Assembly (NCBI GenBank): GCA_045643185.1
Contig: JAZUKH010000152.1
Span: forward strand, 1 to 13,805
Source of the DNA: RGIG464 sp045643185
Lineage (GTDB): Bacteria > Myxococcota_A > Bradymonadia > UBA4248
Direction of reading: 5' to 3'
Length of the DNA stretch: 13,805 bases
Shown: piece after piece, positions 1-6,636 of the stretch
Layout: each line of letters opens with the position of its first letter
How positions within the stretch are numbered: position 1 is the first letter of the stretch
Made by a program: the position numbers and the translations under genes
The notes under the pieces: generated by a model
What the model saw: the letters and a program-made list of their open reading frames with translations, nothing else
What the model was told of the DNA's origin: nothing
Database searches by the model: none

Positions 1-17
1 TGAATTTGACGACAGAG

Positions 18-41
18 GTATGTCGGACTAAATCGACATAC
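18..41. promoter_or_regulatory. perfect 8-bp inverted repeat upstream of the tail-anchored protein gene
   Basis: GTATGTCG (18-25) and CGACATAC (34-41) are exact reverse complements separated by 8 bases. No T-run follows, so it does not look like an intrinsic terminator. It lies about 120 bp upstream of the first gene and overlaps a TTGACG box (6-11), which suits an operator for a dimeric regulator. It could equally be the tail structure of an upstream transcript cut off by the window edge. The repeat is seen directly; the role is inference. Confidence 0.45.
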
Positions 42-65
42 GGGTCAACTATTTGGAATAATAGT

Positions 66-95
66 TTGACGGCTTTTGAAATGTAGTGTTAAAAG
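66..95 (+). promoter_or_regulatory. candidate sigma-70 promoter for the first gene
   Basis: TTGACG at 66-71 matches five of six bases of the -35 consensus. TAAAAG at 90-95, 18 bases further on, matches four of six -10 bases. The same heptamer TTTGACG also occurs exactly 60 bp upstream (5-11). The predicted 5' leader of about 60 nt includes a small hairpin: ACGCC at 100-104 pairs with GGCGT at 112-116 across a 7-base loop. This rests on consensus matching only. Confidence 0.3.
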
Positions 96-159
96 GTAGA
101 CGCCTAGAGACGGCGTTAGTCTCAAAATTCTTTTTTACTTATAGATAGGAGTAGCATCA

Positions 160-1836
160 ATGCTTCAGGCTTTCGTTTCGCTTAAGCCGCAACAGCCCGC
201 GCGCACCGAATCTGGTATGAGAAGCTTCTTTGAAGCCATTCAAAATGCAGTATTCAGCCAGCCGACGGTATTCCGCACGAATGCGGATGCGTCGGTACGT
301 CCGTATTCGCTTGATGCGGTTGTTGAAGCGGCACTTAATCCCCGTTGTAAATTTGTCGTACTTCGCGCGGATTGCGAGAAGTTCTGGCAATGTACGTTTC
401 TTCTTCCGGATGTTCAGGGCATCGGCGCACTTTATTTTGATCTTCAGCGAGCGAATTCGCCGCGTCGTATCAAAGCCGAATCGTTGATGAACATGTTCAA
501 GAAGCTTTATGAATCGATTTCTCCGAAGATCGTTCGTGTGGGTGATTCAGAAGCTCGTGAGAAGTTGAAAAGCCGTCACGGTCTGGTCATGATGCCTGGT
601 ATTGGTCGAGTGGAATGGTTGCAGATCGTTTCACCTGAGATCTACGGCGATATCTATAATCCTTCTGACCTTGTGGCAGCGCCTTGTTTCCAGAGTGAGA
701 TCTGGGAAGATGGAGCGTTATTCCTTCGCGTTTACGAAGATCCGAATGAATGGGACAGCGAAGATAACGAATCTCTTGCGAACTTTATTCCTGGCTTCCT
801 CGCAGGTATTGCGAAGATCAAGGACGGTGAAAAAGAGAAAGAAACGCTTCGCGAGCTCGAAACGCTTTGGAGCCGAGCCGAAAAGACGGCCAAGAAAGCC
901 TACGCGGCCTTGGACGGCGAAGCGGGCAAACCTGTTGCGGCAGCCGCTGCTGTGAGCACGCAGGCCGCGACGCCGGCGAAACCTGTTGCGGTCGCAGCGG
1001 TCAAAGCTGCGCCTGCCGCCGCTGCTTCCGATGTCGATGCCGCGACGGCCAAAATGCGCAGTGTCATTCTCAGCCGCCTCGTCGACGAACAGAGCTTCAA
1101 GGGCATTGTCGAAAGCGATATTACCAAAATTGCGGTTGAAGGTCCTTGCACCGTTTTCAGTGTTCAGCGCAAGAAAAAAGGTGCTGTTTGTGTTTCCTAT
1201 CAGGATTCTGCCAGCAAGGTCTACATCCTCAATGTGCTTGAAGACCTCGCCAAATTCCTCAAAGAAAATGGCTGCAAAGTTCAGGATGACGGCGTTGATC
1301 ATATCAAGGAACTCGTTCGTAAATACTACTGCTGCGAAAACCAGCTCCTCAATACGCTCGACGACCTTCCTGCCAACGTCATTAACGACCGTCGCGTTCC
1401 GGATTTCCGTAAGGAATTCAACGCTGGTATCACCAAGAGCGATGACGGCACGCGTGAACTCGTTCTCTGGATCTATCAGCCCGATGGTGAGATCCTCGAA
1501 ACGCTGTCTTTGACGCAGTACGAATCATGGCCAGTTCAGGTCGAATCCAAGATCGTTGCGACCGATATGGAAAATGCGCCTGCGGCGCCTCAAGCTGCGG
1601 CTCCTGTCGAAGCAAAGAAAGAAGACGTCAAGATCGAACCCGTCGCCAAACCCGTCGTGGAAAAGAAAGACGCAGTGCCTGTCAAAGCCGAAACGGCGAA
1701 TGTGCCTGCCAAAAAAGGCGGTGCGGGCAAAGTTGTGGTTTCCATCATTCTCGCGCTCGTCATCATCTACGTCATTCTCGTTATGGCTGTCTTCGGCGGC
1801 GATTGGACGTTCCCGATGTCGTTACTCAATAAGTAA
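160..1836 (+). CDS. hypothetical C-tail-anchored membrane protein, 558 aa
   Basis: I do not recognise this family. The ATG is supported by AGGAG at 147-151, 8 bases upstream. The protein has no N-terminal signal. Residues 1 to about 245 look like a folded soluble domain, ending in a charged helical stretch rich in Lys and Glu (about 215-245). Residues about 246-294 form an Ala/Pro/Val linker, about 295-465 a second soluble domain with a CC pair, and about 470-520 a second linker alternating Lys/Glu with Pro/Ala/Val. A hydrophobic helix at about 523-547 (VVVSIILALVIIYVILVMAV) sits nine residues or so from the C-terminus. The topology implied is a large cytoplasmic part held to the inner membrane by a C-terminal anchor. 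A strong terminator follows, so the gene is probably transcribed alone. Gene reality is secure; function is unknown. Confidence 0.9.
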   Translation: MLQAFVSLKPQQPARTESGMRSFFEAIQNAVFSQPTVFRTNADASVRPYSLDAVVEAALNPRCKFVVLRADCEKFWQCTFLLPDVQGIGALYFDLQRANSPRRIKAESLMNMFKKLYESISPKIVRVGDSEAREKLKSRHGLVMMPGIGRVEWLQIVSPEIYGDIYNPSDLVAAPCFQSEIWEDGALFLRVYEDPNEWDSEDNESLANFIPGFLAGIAKIKDGEKEKETLRELETLWSRAEKTAKKAYAALDGEAGKPVAAAAAVSTQAATPAKPVAVAAVKAAPAAAASDVDAATAKMRSVILSRLVDEQSFKGIVESDITKIAVEGPCTVFSVQRKKKGAVCVSYQDSASKVYILNVLEDLAKFLKENGCKVQDDGVDHIKELVRKYYCCENQLLNTLDDLPANVINDRRVPDFRKEFNAGITKSDDGTRELVLWIYQPDGEILETLSLTQYESWPVQVESKIVATDMENAPAAPQAAAPVEAKKEDVKIEPVAKPVVEKKDAVPVKAETANVPAKKGGAGKVVVSIILALVIIYVILVMAVFGGDWTFPMSLLNK

Positions 1837-1865
1837 ACCGGTTATTTAACCGATTGGCGTTTTCA

Positions 1866-1899
1866 AGCCCGGATGGCTAAAGCTATCCGGGCTTTTTTT
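1866..1899 (+). terminator. strong rho-independent terminator after the tail-anchored protein gene
   Basis: The arms 1866-1878 and 1881-1893 pair over 13 bp with a single G-T wobble. The nominal loop is the AA at 1879-1880, so the innermost pairs probably open into a larger loop. T continues through 1899, giving seven T in a row. A smaller hairpin, CGGTTA/TAACCG (1839-1844 and 1847-1852), lies between the stop codon and this terminator. The structure separates the first gene from the next operon. Confidence 0.9.
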
Positions 1900-1908
1900 G
1901 GCACTTTG

Positions 1909-1917
1909 TGCTATGCT
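1909..1917 (+). promoter_or_regulatory. candidate extended -10 promoter for the rdgC-uppP operon
   Basis: TGCTATGCT fits the extended -10 form TGnTATnnT. It lies just downstream of the terminator and 56 bases before the first start codon of the operon. No convincing -35 box stands at the usual distance, because that position falls inside the terminator stem. This is motif matching, with no other support. Confidence 0.35.
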
Positions 1918-1972
1918 CACAGAATGGCCGTCATGGCCTGACTTCGTTTAACCTGTTCAACGGATCAAATTC

Positions 1973-2605
1973 ATGGGTGCTTTAGAAGGAAGCTTAAGCT
2001 TCACCACATACTATGTCGAAGGTGAACCGCCTAACGATTTTCATCAGGAATACCTCGACAAGATCAAACGTAAATATTTTCAGCCACTTAGCCCGCTCGG
2101 TGATGATGAACGTGCCATGGGCTGGGTTCCGGCACAGGAACCCATGGCAACTGAACTCACGCGGGATAAGGTCTTCTTTAATCAGTACATTCTGCTTGGG
2201 CTGCGCGTCGATAAATGGACCATTCCCAATCAATGGTTGAAAGCCAGAATGCGTCAGGTCATCGCTGAAAAATATCCTGACCCGGAAACCAAGCTTTCCA
2301 AACGACAAAAAAATGAAATTCGTCAGGAAGTGACGATCGATATTAAGCAACATATCATTCCGTCGATGAAAGTCATCGATATGTGCTGGAATATCGTCGA
2401 TCGTAAAGTGCGTTTCTGGTCGACATCCAAAAAAGTTTGCGAAGAATTCATCGAGTTTTTTGAGGATACTTTTGATTTAACGTTGACCCCGGACTCACCT
2501 TTTATGATGGCTCAGGAACTTGGCTTGACGAATCAGCAACTGGATATCATGGTCAATGCGGATCCATGGCACCCGGTTTTGAGCGCACGCGATATGAATT
2601 CGTAA
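1973..2605 (+). CDS. RdgC-like protein, N-terminal half (recombination-associated)
   Basis: This is a 210-aa protein resembling the N-terminal and central part of RdgC. RdgC is a ring-forming DNA-binding protein of the nucleoid that restrains RecA-driven recombination. Recognisable traits in order are: a GWVP motif (about residues 50-54) after a region of alternating strands; a FNQYILLGLRVDKWTIP segment matching the RdgC strand before its variable helix; a charged helix with KLSKRQKNEIRQEV (about 104-117), corresponding to RdgC's K-K-x-E-K-x-x-L-K-x-E-V; then the IIPS segment and a W-N-I-V-D-R-K-V-R-F-W strand. E. coli RdgC is about 303 aa, so this protein alone is short. The next gene appears to supply the missing part. 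The start has only a weak GGA (1962-1964) as ribosome binding site, but the N-terminus matches the shape of similar proteins I recall from myxobacteria. Homology is recalled from memory, not searched. Confidence 0.75.
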   Translation: MGALEGSLSFTTYYVEGEPPNDFHQEYLDKIKRKYFQPLSPLGDDERAMGWVPAQEPMATELTRDKVFFNQYILLGLRVDKWTIPNQWLKARMRQVIAEKYPDPETKLSKRQKNEIRQEVTIDIKQHIIPSMKVIDMCWNIVDRKVRFWSTSKKVCEEFIEFFEDTFDLTLTPDSPFMMAQELGLTNQQLDIMVNADPWHPVLSARDMNS

Positions 2606-2614
2606 GGATTGAAG

Positions 2615-3133
2615 ATGGATCTTTTTGAAAAAATAGAAAGAACGCGTCACTTCGGTGAGCTTTTTATGATTTGGCTTTGGTATCATTCGGATATCGATGA
2701 ATCGGTCTTTCGCCTTTCCGATGGTTCGATCCTTGCGCTTCAATTCGACAATCAGCTGACACTCGAGGTCAAACTTGCTGAATCTGAACGCGCCACGTTG
2801 TCTGGCGGTGCCCCGGCTTCCAGTGAAGAAGCTCACGAGGCGCTTCGTCAGGGAAAGGTCGTGAGTCACGCCAAACTGCGCGTTGAACGTGATGAAAAAG
2901 AATGGGTCTTTGTGCTCAATGCCCAGACGCTCGCGCTCTCTGGTCTTAAGATTCCCGCGTTAATGACCAAGGAACAAGACGAAAAACTCTATGAACGTCA
3001 GGCGCTGATCGAAGAGATCGATTCTCTCATTCGTGGCTTGTACGAAAGATTTTTGACGATCCGACTCGACGAAAAAGCCTGGAAAAACGAATCCCGTGCT
3101 TTGTCGGCATGGGTCTACTCGGATCTTGGGTAG
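2615..3133 (+). CDS. RdgC-like protein, C-terminal half (separate polypeptide)
   Basis: This is a 172-aa soluble protein. ATG at 2615 is preferred over an in-frame TTG at 2609, because AAGGA (2604-2608) stands 6 bases before the ATG and abuts the TTG. An FGELFMIWLWYHSD segment comes first. The following part, with E-E-A-H-E-A-L-R-Q-G-K-V-V (about residues 72-84), a strand pair, then L-S-G-L-K-I-P-A-L and a long C-terminal helix, tracks the C-terminal third of E. coli RdgC. There I recall S-E-E-I-T-N-H-I-E-A-G-K-V-V, L-K-R-L-K-F and a terminal helix. It lies 9 bp after the N-half gene, so the two are probably translated together and assemble as one functional RdgC. An alternative is an unrelated conserved partner of the RdgC-like protein. 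The coding call is firm; the half-RdgC reading is inference from eye alignment. Confidence 0.7.
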   Translation: MDLFEKIERTRHFGELFMIWLWYHSDIDESVFRLSDGSILALQFDNQLTLEVKLAESERATLSGGAPASSEEAHEALRQGKVVSHAKLRVERDEKEWVFVLNAQTLALSGLKIPALMTKEQDEKLYERQALIEEIDSLIRGLYERFLTIRLDEKAWKNESRALSAWVYSDLG

Positions 3134-3138
3134 GTACG

Positions 3139-3951
3139 ATGACAGACTGGATATCCTATCTCGTTCTTGCCATCGTTCAGGGGGTGACCGAGTTCTTGCC
3201 AGTTTCAAGTTCCGGTCATCTGATCCTGTTTAATTCAGTCTTTCCTTTTGACGCTGGCATTCTTTTCGATCTGTTATTGCACGTCGCGACGCTCGTCAGT
3301 GTCTGTGTGTTTTACTGGAAAGACATTTGTCAGCTCGTCGTGGGTGGCTGCCGCGAATTGGGTGCATCCATAACGAAGAAAGAAAAGCTCGGGTCTAACC
3401 TGTGGATGATCATTTACCTTGTTGTGGCAACGCTCATTACAGGCGTCATCGGTCTTTGTGCAGACGATTTTGTTTCAAATACGTTGCGCGATCCGTTGAT
3501 CGTAGGCATTTTGCTCATCATCAACGCTGGCATTTTGTGGAGTTCTCGTAAGCCTGGTGCGCTGAAAACGTGTGACGGCCGAATGAACCTCAAAACCGCA
3601 GCCATTGTGGGATTGGTGCAGGGTTTGGCTGTTTTGCCCGGTATTTCTCGCTCCGGCTCGACGATTACCGCGTCGTTGTTGATGGGCGTGGATGCTAAAG
3701 ACTGCGCGAAATTCAGTTTTTTGCTGTCGATCCCCGTTATTCTGGGTGGTTTTGTTCTTCACATTTTTAAGGCAGGCAGCATTGATCCGTCACTTTGGCC
3801 GGTCTTTATTGTTTCGGCGGTCGTGGCATCGGCTGTTGGTTACGGGTGTTTGAAGCTCCTCGAAATGTTGCTTAGAAACGCCAAGTTCTATCGTTTTGCG
3901 CCGTACTGCCTGATTGTTGGTGTGTTGGCGATTGTTTTGCGACTGATCTAA
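3139..3951 (+). CDS. uppP: undecaprenyl-diphosphatase (UppP/BacA family)
   Basis: This 270-aa integral membrane enzyme removes a phosphate from undecaprenyl pyrophosphate. That regenerates the lipid carrier for peptidoglycan and other surface polymers and, in known members, gives some bacitracin resistance. Both family signatures are intact. The first is Q14-x3-E18 followed by PVSSSGH (21-27). The second is PGISRSGST (167-175), with the expected catalytic-pocket Arg at 171. A conserved His sits at 48 (LLLHVATLVS). Several hydrophobic helices span the rest, and length is normal for the family. ATG at 3139 is chosen because the protein then begins MTDWISYLVLAIVQG like other members. An in-frame ATG at 3109 would add ten residues inside the preceding gene. 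Only 5 bp separate it from the upstream gene, and its stop overlaps the next start. Confidence 0.95.
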   Translation: MTDWISYLVLAIVQGVTEFLPVSSSGHLILFNSVFPFDAGILFDLLLHVATLVSVCVFYWKDICQLVVGGCRELGASITKKEKLGSNLWMIIYLVVATLITGVIGLCADDFVSNTLRDPLIVGILLIINAGILWSSRKPGALKTCDGRMNLKTAAIVGLVQGLAVLPGISRSGSTITASLLMGVDAKDCAKFSFLLSIPVILGGFVLHIFKAGSIDPSLWPVFIVSAVVASAVGYGCLKLLEMLLRNAKFYRFAPYCLIVGVLAIVLRLI

Positions 3952-5312
3952 TGCTGGACCTGTGGATTGAACGCATGAATTTTCGTGGCGAAGGCCTGGG
4001 CGTCAGTGCTGACGGCCAACGCTTTCGTGTAGCCAACGCGTTGAAGGATGAGCGTGTGACGGCGCTGGATGCCTCGTGTTTGCGCAAAAAACTGGCGTAT
4101 CTCGTTGAAGTCAAAGAAGCTAGCGTGTCAGCCTGTTCGCCAGTGTGTCCACATTGGCGCGACTGTGCCGCATGCCAATACGCCCGTGTTGCACTTTCTG
4201 ATCAAGAGGTATTGAAACGCGACCAGTGGTTGCGCGTCATCGGGCGCTTTGTGTCGCTGGACGCCGTCGACGTGTCATTTCGTTCGTCAGCCGTGCCCGT
4301 GGCTTATCGACAGCGAGCCCGTGCGAGCTTTGCTGACGGGCATTTTGTGATGCCGATTCGTTTGGACGCTCAAAATGTGCTCGGTCAGGAAGACGAAGGC
4401 ATCGGTTTGAACATCGAACGAGCGATCTGCCTCAAAGAATGTCGATTGCACGCGTCAAGTTTGAACGAGGCGATGGCTCGTCTCGAAGCCTATCTTGCCG
4501 ATCGTTCCGACGCGGCGTTTTTTGAATACGATGTGGAAGCTTTTGAGTCGAACGTGCGTCTCACGTTGTATGCGCCGCCTGATTTGGTCGAAAAAGCCCG
4601 TGTTTTGGCACAGCAACTTGCTAAAACTGTCGAAAACACGTGTGATGCCGGCATGAGCATCGTTTTGCAACCGGTTCCTCCTCGCGGGTCACATGTTTAT
4701 CCACCGGCTGAGTCGTTTGGTCAAAGCCCTTGGTACGCTTACACGCGCGATCTGAATGGCGACTTGTTGTATTCGCTCAAAGGCGCGTGGACGCCCGTGA
4801 ATCCACTTAATGCGGCACGCATTCGTGAGATTTTGTGCGAATTCGTTCGACAGATCGATCAACCAGTTCAACGCGTTTTGGAGCTTGGTTGTGGATGCGG
4901 CACGCACACAACGGTATTTGATCCACTGGGGTGTGCCTATCACGGCATCGATGCTTCGTGGCCGGCTATTCAGTCAGCTCAGTTCAACGCCCAACAGCAC
5001 GGTTGGAACGGCAAAACGTTTCAAACCTCGACGGCGCAGCACTACCTCGACAAGAATTATTACAAAGGTCATCGTGCCGACCTTGTGCTGATGCATAGTA
5101 ACCGTTTGCCGTACGGCGCTGATGTGGCCAACTATTGTCAAAAGTTTGGTGCTCATACGATCTTTGTCGTGGCTCCAACCGCGTATGCGATGGCCGCTGA
5201 GTGCCAGCACTTTGTGGCACTGGGTTATCGACTTCAAGACCTCGTTTTGTGTGATACGTTGCCATATACCTATCACATGATGGCGGTCGCACGTTTGGTA
5301 CGTCCTCGATAA
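3951..5312 (+). CDS. TrmA/RlmD-type RNA uracil-C5 methyltransferase homologue, probably with a degenerate active site
   Basis: This 453-aa protein is laid out like 23S rRNA m5U methyltransferases (RlmD/RlmC/TrmA). Residues 1 to about 58 form a TRAM-like RNA-binding domain (GEGLG near 14-18). Cys66-x5-Cys72-x2-Cys75 with Cys164 (or Cys160) forms the iron-sulfur cluster set (C-P-H-W-R-D-C-A-A-C-Q). A Rossmann SAM site lies at VLELGCGCG (309-317) and GID (332-334). In active members, D-P-x-R, then S-C-N-P with the nucleophilic Cys, then H-x-E with the general base Glu follow. Here the corresponding stretches read MHSNR (381-385), APTAY (408-412) and HMM (442-444), so Cys and Glu both seem lost. 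The C-terminal G-Y and P-Y-T-Y-H landmarks fix the register. The start ATG overlaps the uppP stop by one base. It may bind RNA and SAM without making m5U, or use another chemistry. Confidence 0.85.
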   Translation: MLDLWIERMNFRGEGLGVSADGQRFRVANALKDERVTALDASCLRKKLAYLVEVKEASVSACSPVCPHWRDCAACQYARVALSDQEVLKRDQWLRVIGRFVSLDAVDVSFRSSAVPVAYRQRARASFADGHFVMPIRLDAQNVLGQEDEGIGLNIERAICLKECRLHASSLNEAMARLEAYLADRSDAAFFEYDVEAFESNVRLTLYAPPDLVEKARVLAQQLAKTVENTCDAGMSIVLQPVPPRGSHVYPPAESFGQSPWYAYTRDLNGDLLYSLKGAWTPVNPLNAARIREILCEFVRQIDQPVQRVLELGCGCGTHTTVFDPLGCAYHGIDASWPAIQSAQFNAQQHGWNGKTFQTSTAQHYLDKNYYKGHRADLVLMHSNRLPYGADVANYCQKFGAHTIFVVAPTAYAMAAECQHFVALGYRLQDLVLCDTLPYTYHMMAVARLVRPR

Positions 5313-5440
5313 CTTGGTCTGACGTTTGCGTGGGCTGGTCTGGGCCGGCCCGCAACGAACTTGGGGCTCGCTTCGCAACCTGGGTTTGGACTGGGGTTGG
5401 GGAAGCTGCTTGTTGTTTTTGATGGAACCCTGTTGGTTTT

Positions 5441-5463
5441 TCTGGCGTTGACCAGATCTTTTT
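5441..5463 (+). terminator. weak candidate terminator downstream of the rdgC-uppP operon
   Basis: TCTGG (5441-5445) and CCAGA (5452-5456) form a 5-bp stem around a 6-base loop, followed by TCTTTTT (5457-5463). The stem is short and lies 129 bp past the last stop codon of the operon. It is listed only as the best terminator-like site in this gap. Confidence 0.25.
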
Positions 5464-5520
5464 GAGCCAGGGTATTTTGTTCCATCGCGTTCCGAACTTT
5501 GCGGGGGCAGGCGTTGCGAA

Positions 5521-5582
5521 GATAAAAAATGCGTTGATCCAAAATAATTTAGGAAAAAATCGAAAAATTGGGCCTTTATATT
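5521..5582 (+). promoter_or_regulatory. A/T-rich block with a possible -10 box
   Basis: Long A-runs fill 5541-5567. TATATT at 5577-5582 matches five of six -10 bases, but no good -35 box stands 16-18 bases before it. If it is used, the A-tracts may act as an upstream element, and the leader to the 5762 start would be about 170 nt. Weak evidence. Confidence 0.2.
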
Positions 5583-5748
5583 AGGCGAAAACCATCCCCT
5601 GTTTGAGATGATAGCGAACAGCGTATGCGCTTCAATGCTGTGTCCATCAAGCAATTCCCAGTTGAATGGGGCGGGACGGTTTTGTTTTTGCGGCATGGCT
5701 ATGGGCCAATTCATGGTGAGTTGGCGAGCCGATGGATCTCAGCTTTAT

Positions 5749-5754
5749 GGAGGA
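5749..5754 (+). promoter_or_regulatory. ribosome binding site that decides the start at 5762
   Basis: GGAGGA stands 7 bases before ATG 5762. The same frame also opens at ATG 5732 and ATG 5747, but neither has a comparable site, and the 5747 start would overlap the Shine-Dalgarno itself. The shorter 196-aa product is therefore preferred. Confidence 0.7.
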
Positions 5755-5761
5755 ACAAGAG

Positions 5762-6352
5762 ATGAACGCAAAGCAGAAAAGCCTGTTTGAGGCGGATTAT
5801 CAGAGAATCGTTGCTATTATTAGATTTCATGCAGCGCATATCGCTGGACGGTACGCAAAGGTCGTTGATTACAACGAGATGTTTGCTGAGTTGGAGGATT
5901 ACGGCTCTTATTGTGCTGTTGTAGAAATGGGTAACTTCGACGCCACGCGTTCAGACTCTCCGGCGAGTTTTATGTGGTATCGCATGAAATCTCGTTTACC
6001 TCGGCACGCCAAGGCATACTATGAACGCAAGACTTTGGAAGGCACGGCTCTGATCGAACAGGATGGTGTGATGGATCAATATCTGGAAGACTGGAAAGAC
6101 GATCTGGTGTGTGATCCGTGGAAGCATTCGCCAGACATGGTTTTGGAATGCGCAGAGCGACAGGCTGCGTTTCAGGCTTTTGTGAATGAACATAAGATGT
6201 CGGTTGAAGCGTTATTGCGTCCGAAGGACTCGGCTCGAATGACCGGTGCGGAGCGAAAGCGACGTCAGCGGCTTCGTGAAAAGCTGGTGCCGTTGGTGAA
6301 GCGTTTTTCAAACACTGGCGAATTGTCGATCTCGCGTGGTGCGAACGGTTGA
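5762..6352 (+). CDS. small protein with weak sigma-70 region 2 resemblance
   Basis: The product is 196 aa, has no signal peptide and is probably cytoplasmic. Residues about 12-85 have the layout of sigma-70 region 2. It runs I-V-A-I-I-R-F-H-A-A-H-I-A-G-R-Y, an acidic turn with D-Y-N-E-M-F-A-E-L, then F-D (59-60) and a D-S-P-A-S-F-M-W-Y-R-M-K-S-R-L helix. The last parallels the A-S-F-x-x-Y-x-x-x-R-I-x-x-x-L pattern of sigma factors. A Trp/Asp-rich middle follows. The C-terminus is strongly basic (ERKRRQRLREKL near 166-177) where a DNA-binding region 4 would sit, but I cannot make out a clear helix-turn-helix. Phage-type or otherwise divergent sigma-like regulators are one option, and an unrelated DNA-binding protein is the other. 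It stands alone, with gaps of over 300 bp on both sides. The coding call is good; the function is tentative. Confidence 0.6.
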   Translation: MNAKQKSLFEADYQRIVAIIRFHAAHIAGRYAKVVDYNEMFAELEDYGSYCAVVEMGNFDATRSDSPASFMWYRMKSRLPRHAKAYYERKTLEGTALIEQDGVMDQYLEDWKDDLVCDPWKHSPDMVLECAERQAAFQAFVNEHKMSVEALLRPKDSARMTGAERKRRQRLREKLVPLVKRFSNTGELSISRGANG

Positions 6353-6431
6353 TCGAAGCATAACGGCTTGTGACCAGCTTGGTTGAACACGACCGTGAAG
6401 TGATCGGGCTCGTCCATGAAGTGGGCCGTGC

Positions 6432-6536
6432 ATCCGGCGTATTGGCGGAGCCAATAGCCGGTGCCTATCCGGCGTATTGGCGAAGCCAAAAGCCGGTATC
6501 CATCCGGCGTATTGGCGGAGCCAATAGCCGGTGGTT
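6432..6536. repeat. three tandem 35-bp hairpin repeats
   Basis: The units are 6432-6466, 6467-6501 and 6502-6536, with a period of exactly 35 bp. Each folds as CCGGC, an unpaired G, TATTGGC, loop, GCCAATA, GCCGG: a 5-bp and a 7-bp stem around one bulged G. The loop is GGA in units 1 and 3 and GAA in unit 2. Both fit the GNA class of triloops closed by C-G, and GCGAAGC is a DNA mini-hairpin known for unusual stability. Unit 2 also has one A-A mismatch in its stem. Units differ mainly in the loop, near the stem end and in the 3-5 bases of linker, so the pairing core is better kept than the joint. Adjacent units without spacers rule out a CRISPR array. Confidence 0.85.
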
Positions 6537-6636
6537 CCCCTTTAGAAATAATTTAGGTGCTGATGGTTGCAGTTTCGTTGAAGATGACAATTCGTTACAG
6601 GTTTTGCGTTTAATCTTGAACCGTTTGAGAGAAAAT

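Larger units (their letters stand above)
5313..5761. other. 449-bp intergenic stretch without a convincing gene
   Basis: Three zones can be told apart. 5313-5405 is G-rich, with a perfect 10-bp palindrome GGGCCGGCCC (5342-5351) and four G-runs between 5363 and 5402. 5441-5463 holds a weak terminator-like hairpin. 5521-5585 is distinctly A/T-rich. From 5586 to the ribosome binding site I see no recognisable element. Short open frames exist on both strands, notably one on the minus strand over 5273-5542, but none has a ribosome binding site or recognisable protein. The stretch may be a decayed gene or a genome-specific intergenic repeat, which could not be tested here. Confidence 0.5.

Noticed and set aside
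5342..5351. 10-bp palindrome GGGCCGGCCC
   Set aside because: No spacer, no partner site and no T-run. Recorded only within the intergenic description.
5363..5402. Possible G-quadruplex (four G-runs)
   Set aside because: The first loop is about 15 bases, longer than standard patterns allow, so support is too thin.
4974..5714. Antisense open frame of 246 codons over the methyltransferase end and the following gap
   Set aside because: Most of it mirrors a real gene. The part over the gap reads Gln/Pro/Arg-rich without a recognisable family or ribosome binding site.
6265..6489. Minus-strand open frame across the 35-bp repeats
   Set aside because: Partly generated by the repeat and by the antisense of the small upstream gene. 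The protein-like part cannot be assigned.
6432..6536. Possible short CRISPR array
   Set aside because: The three 35-bp units abut each other with no unique spacers, and no cas gene is visible.
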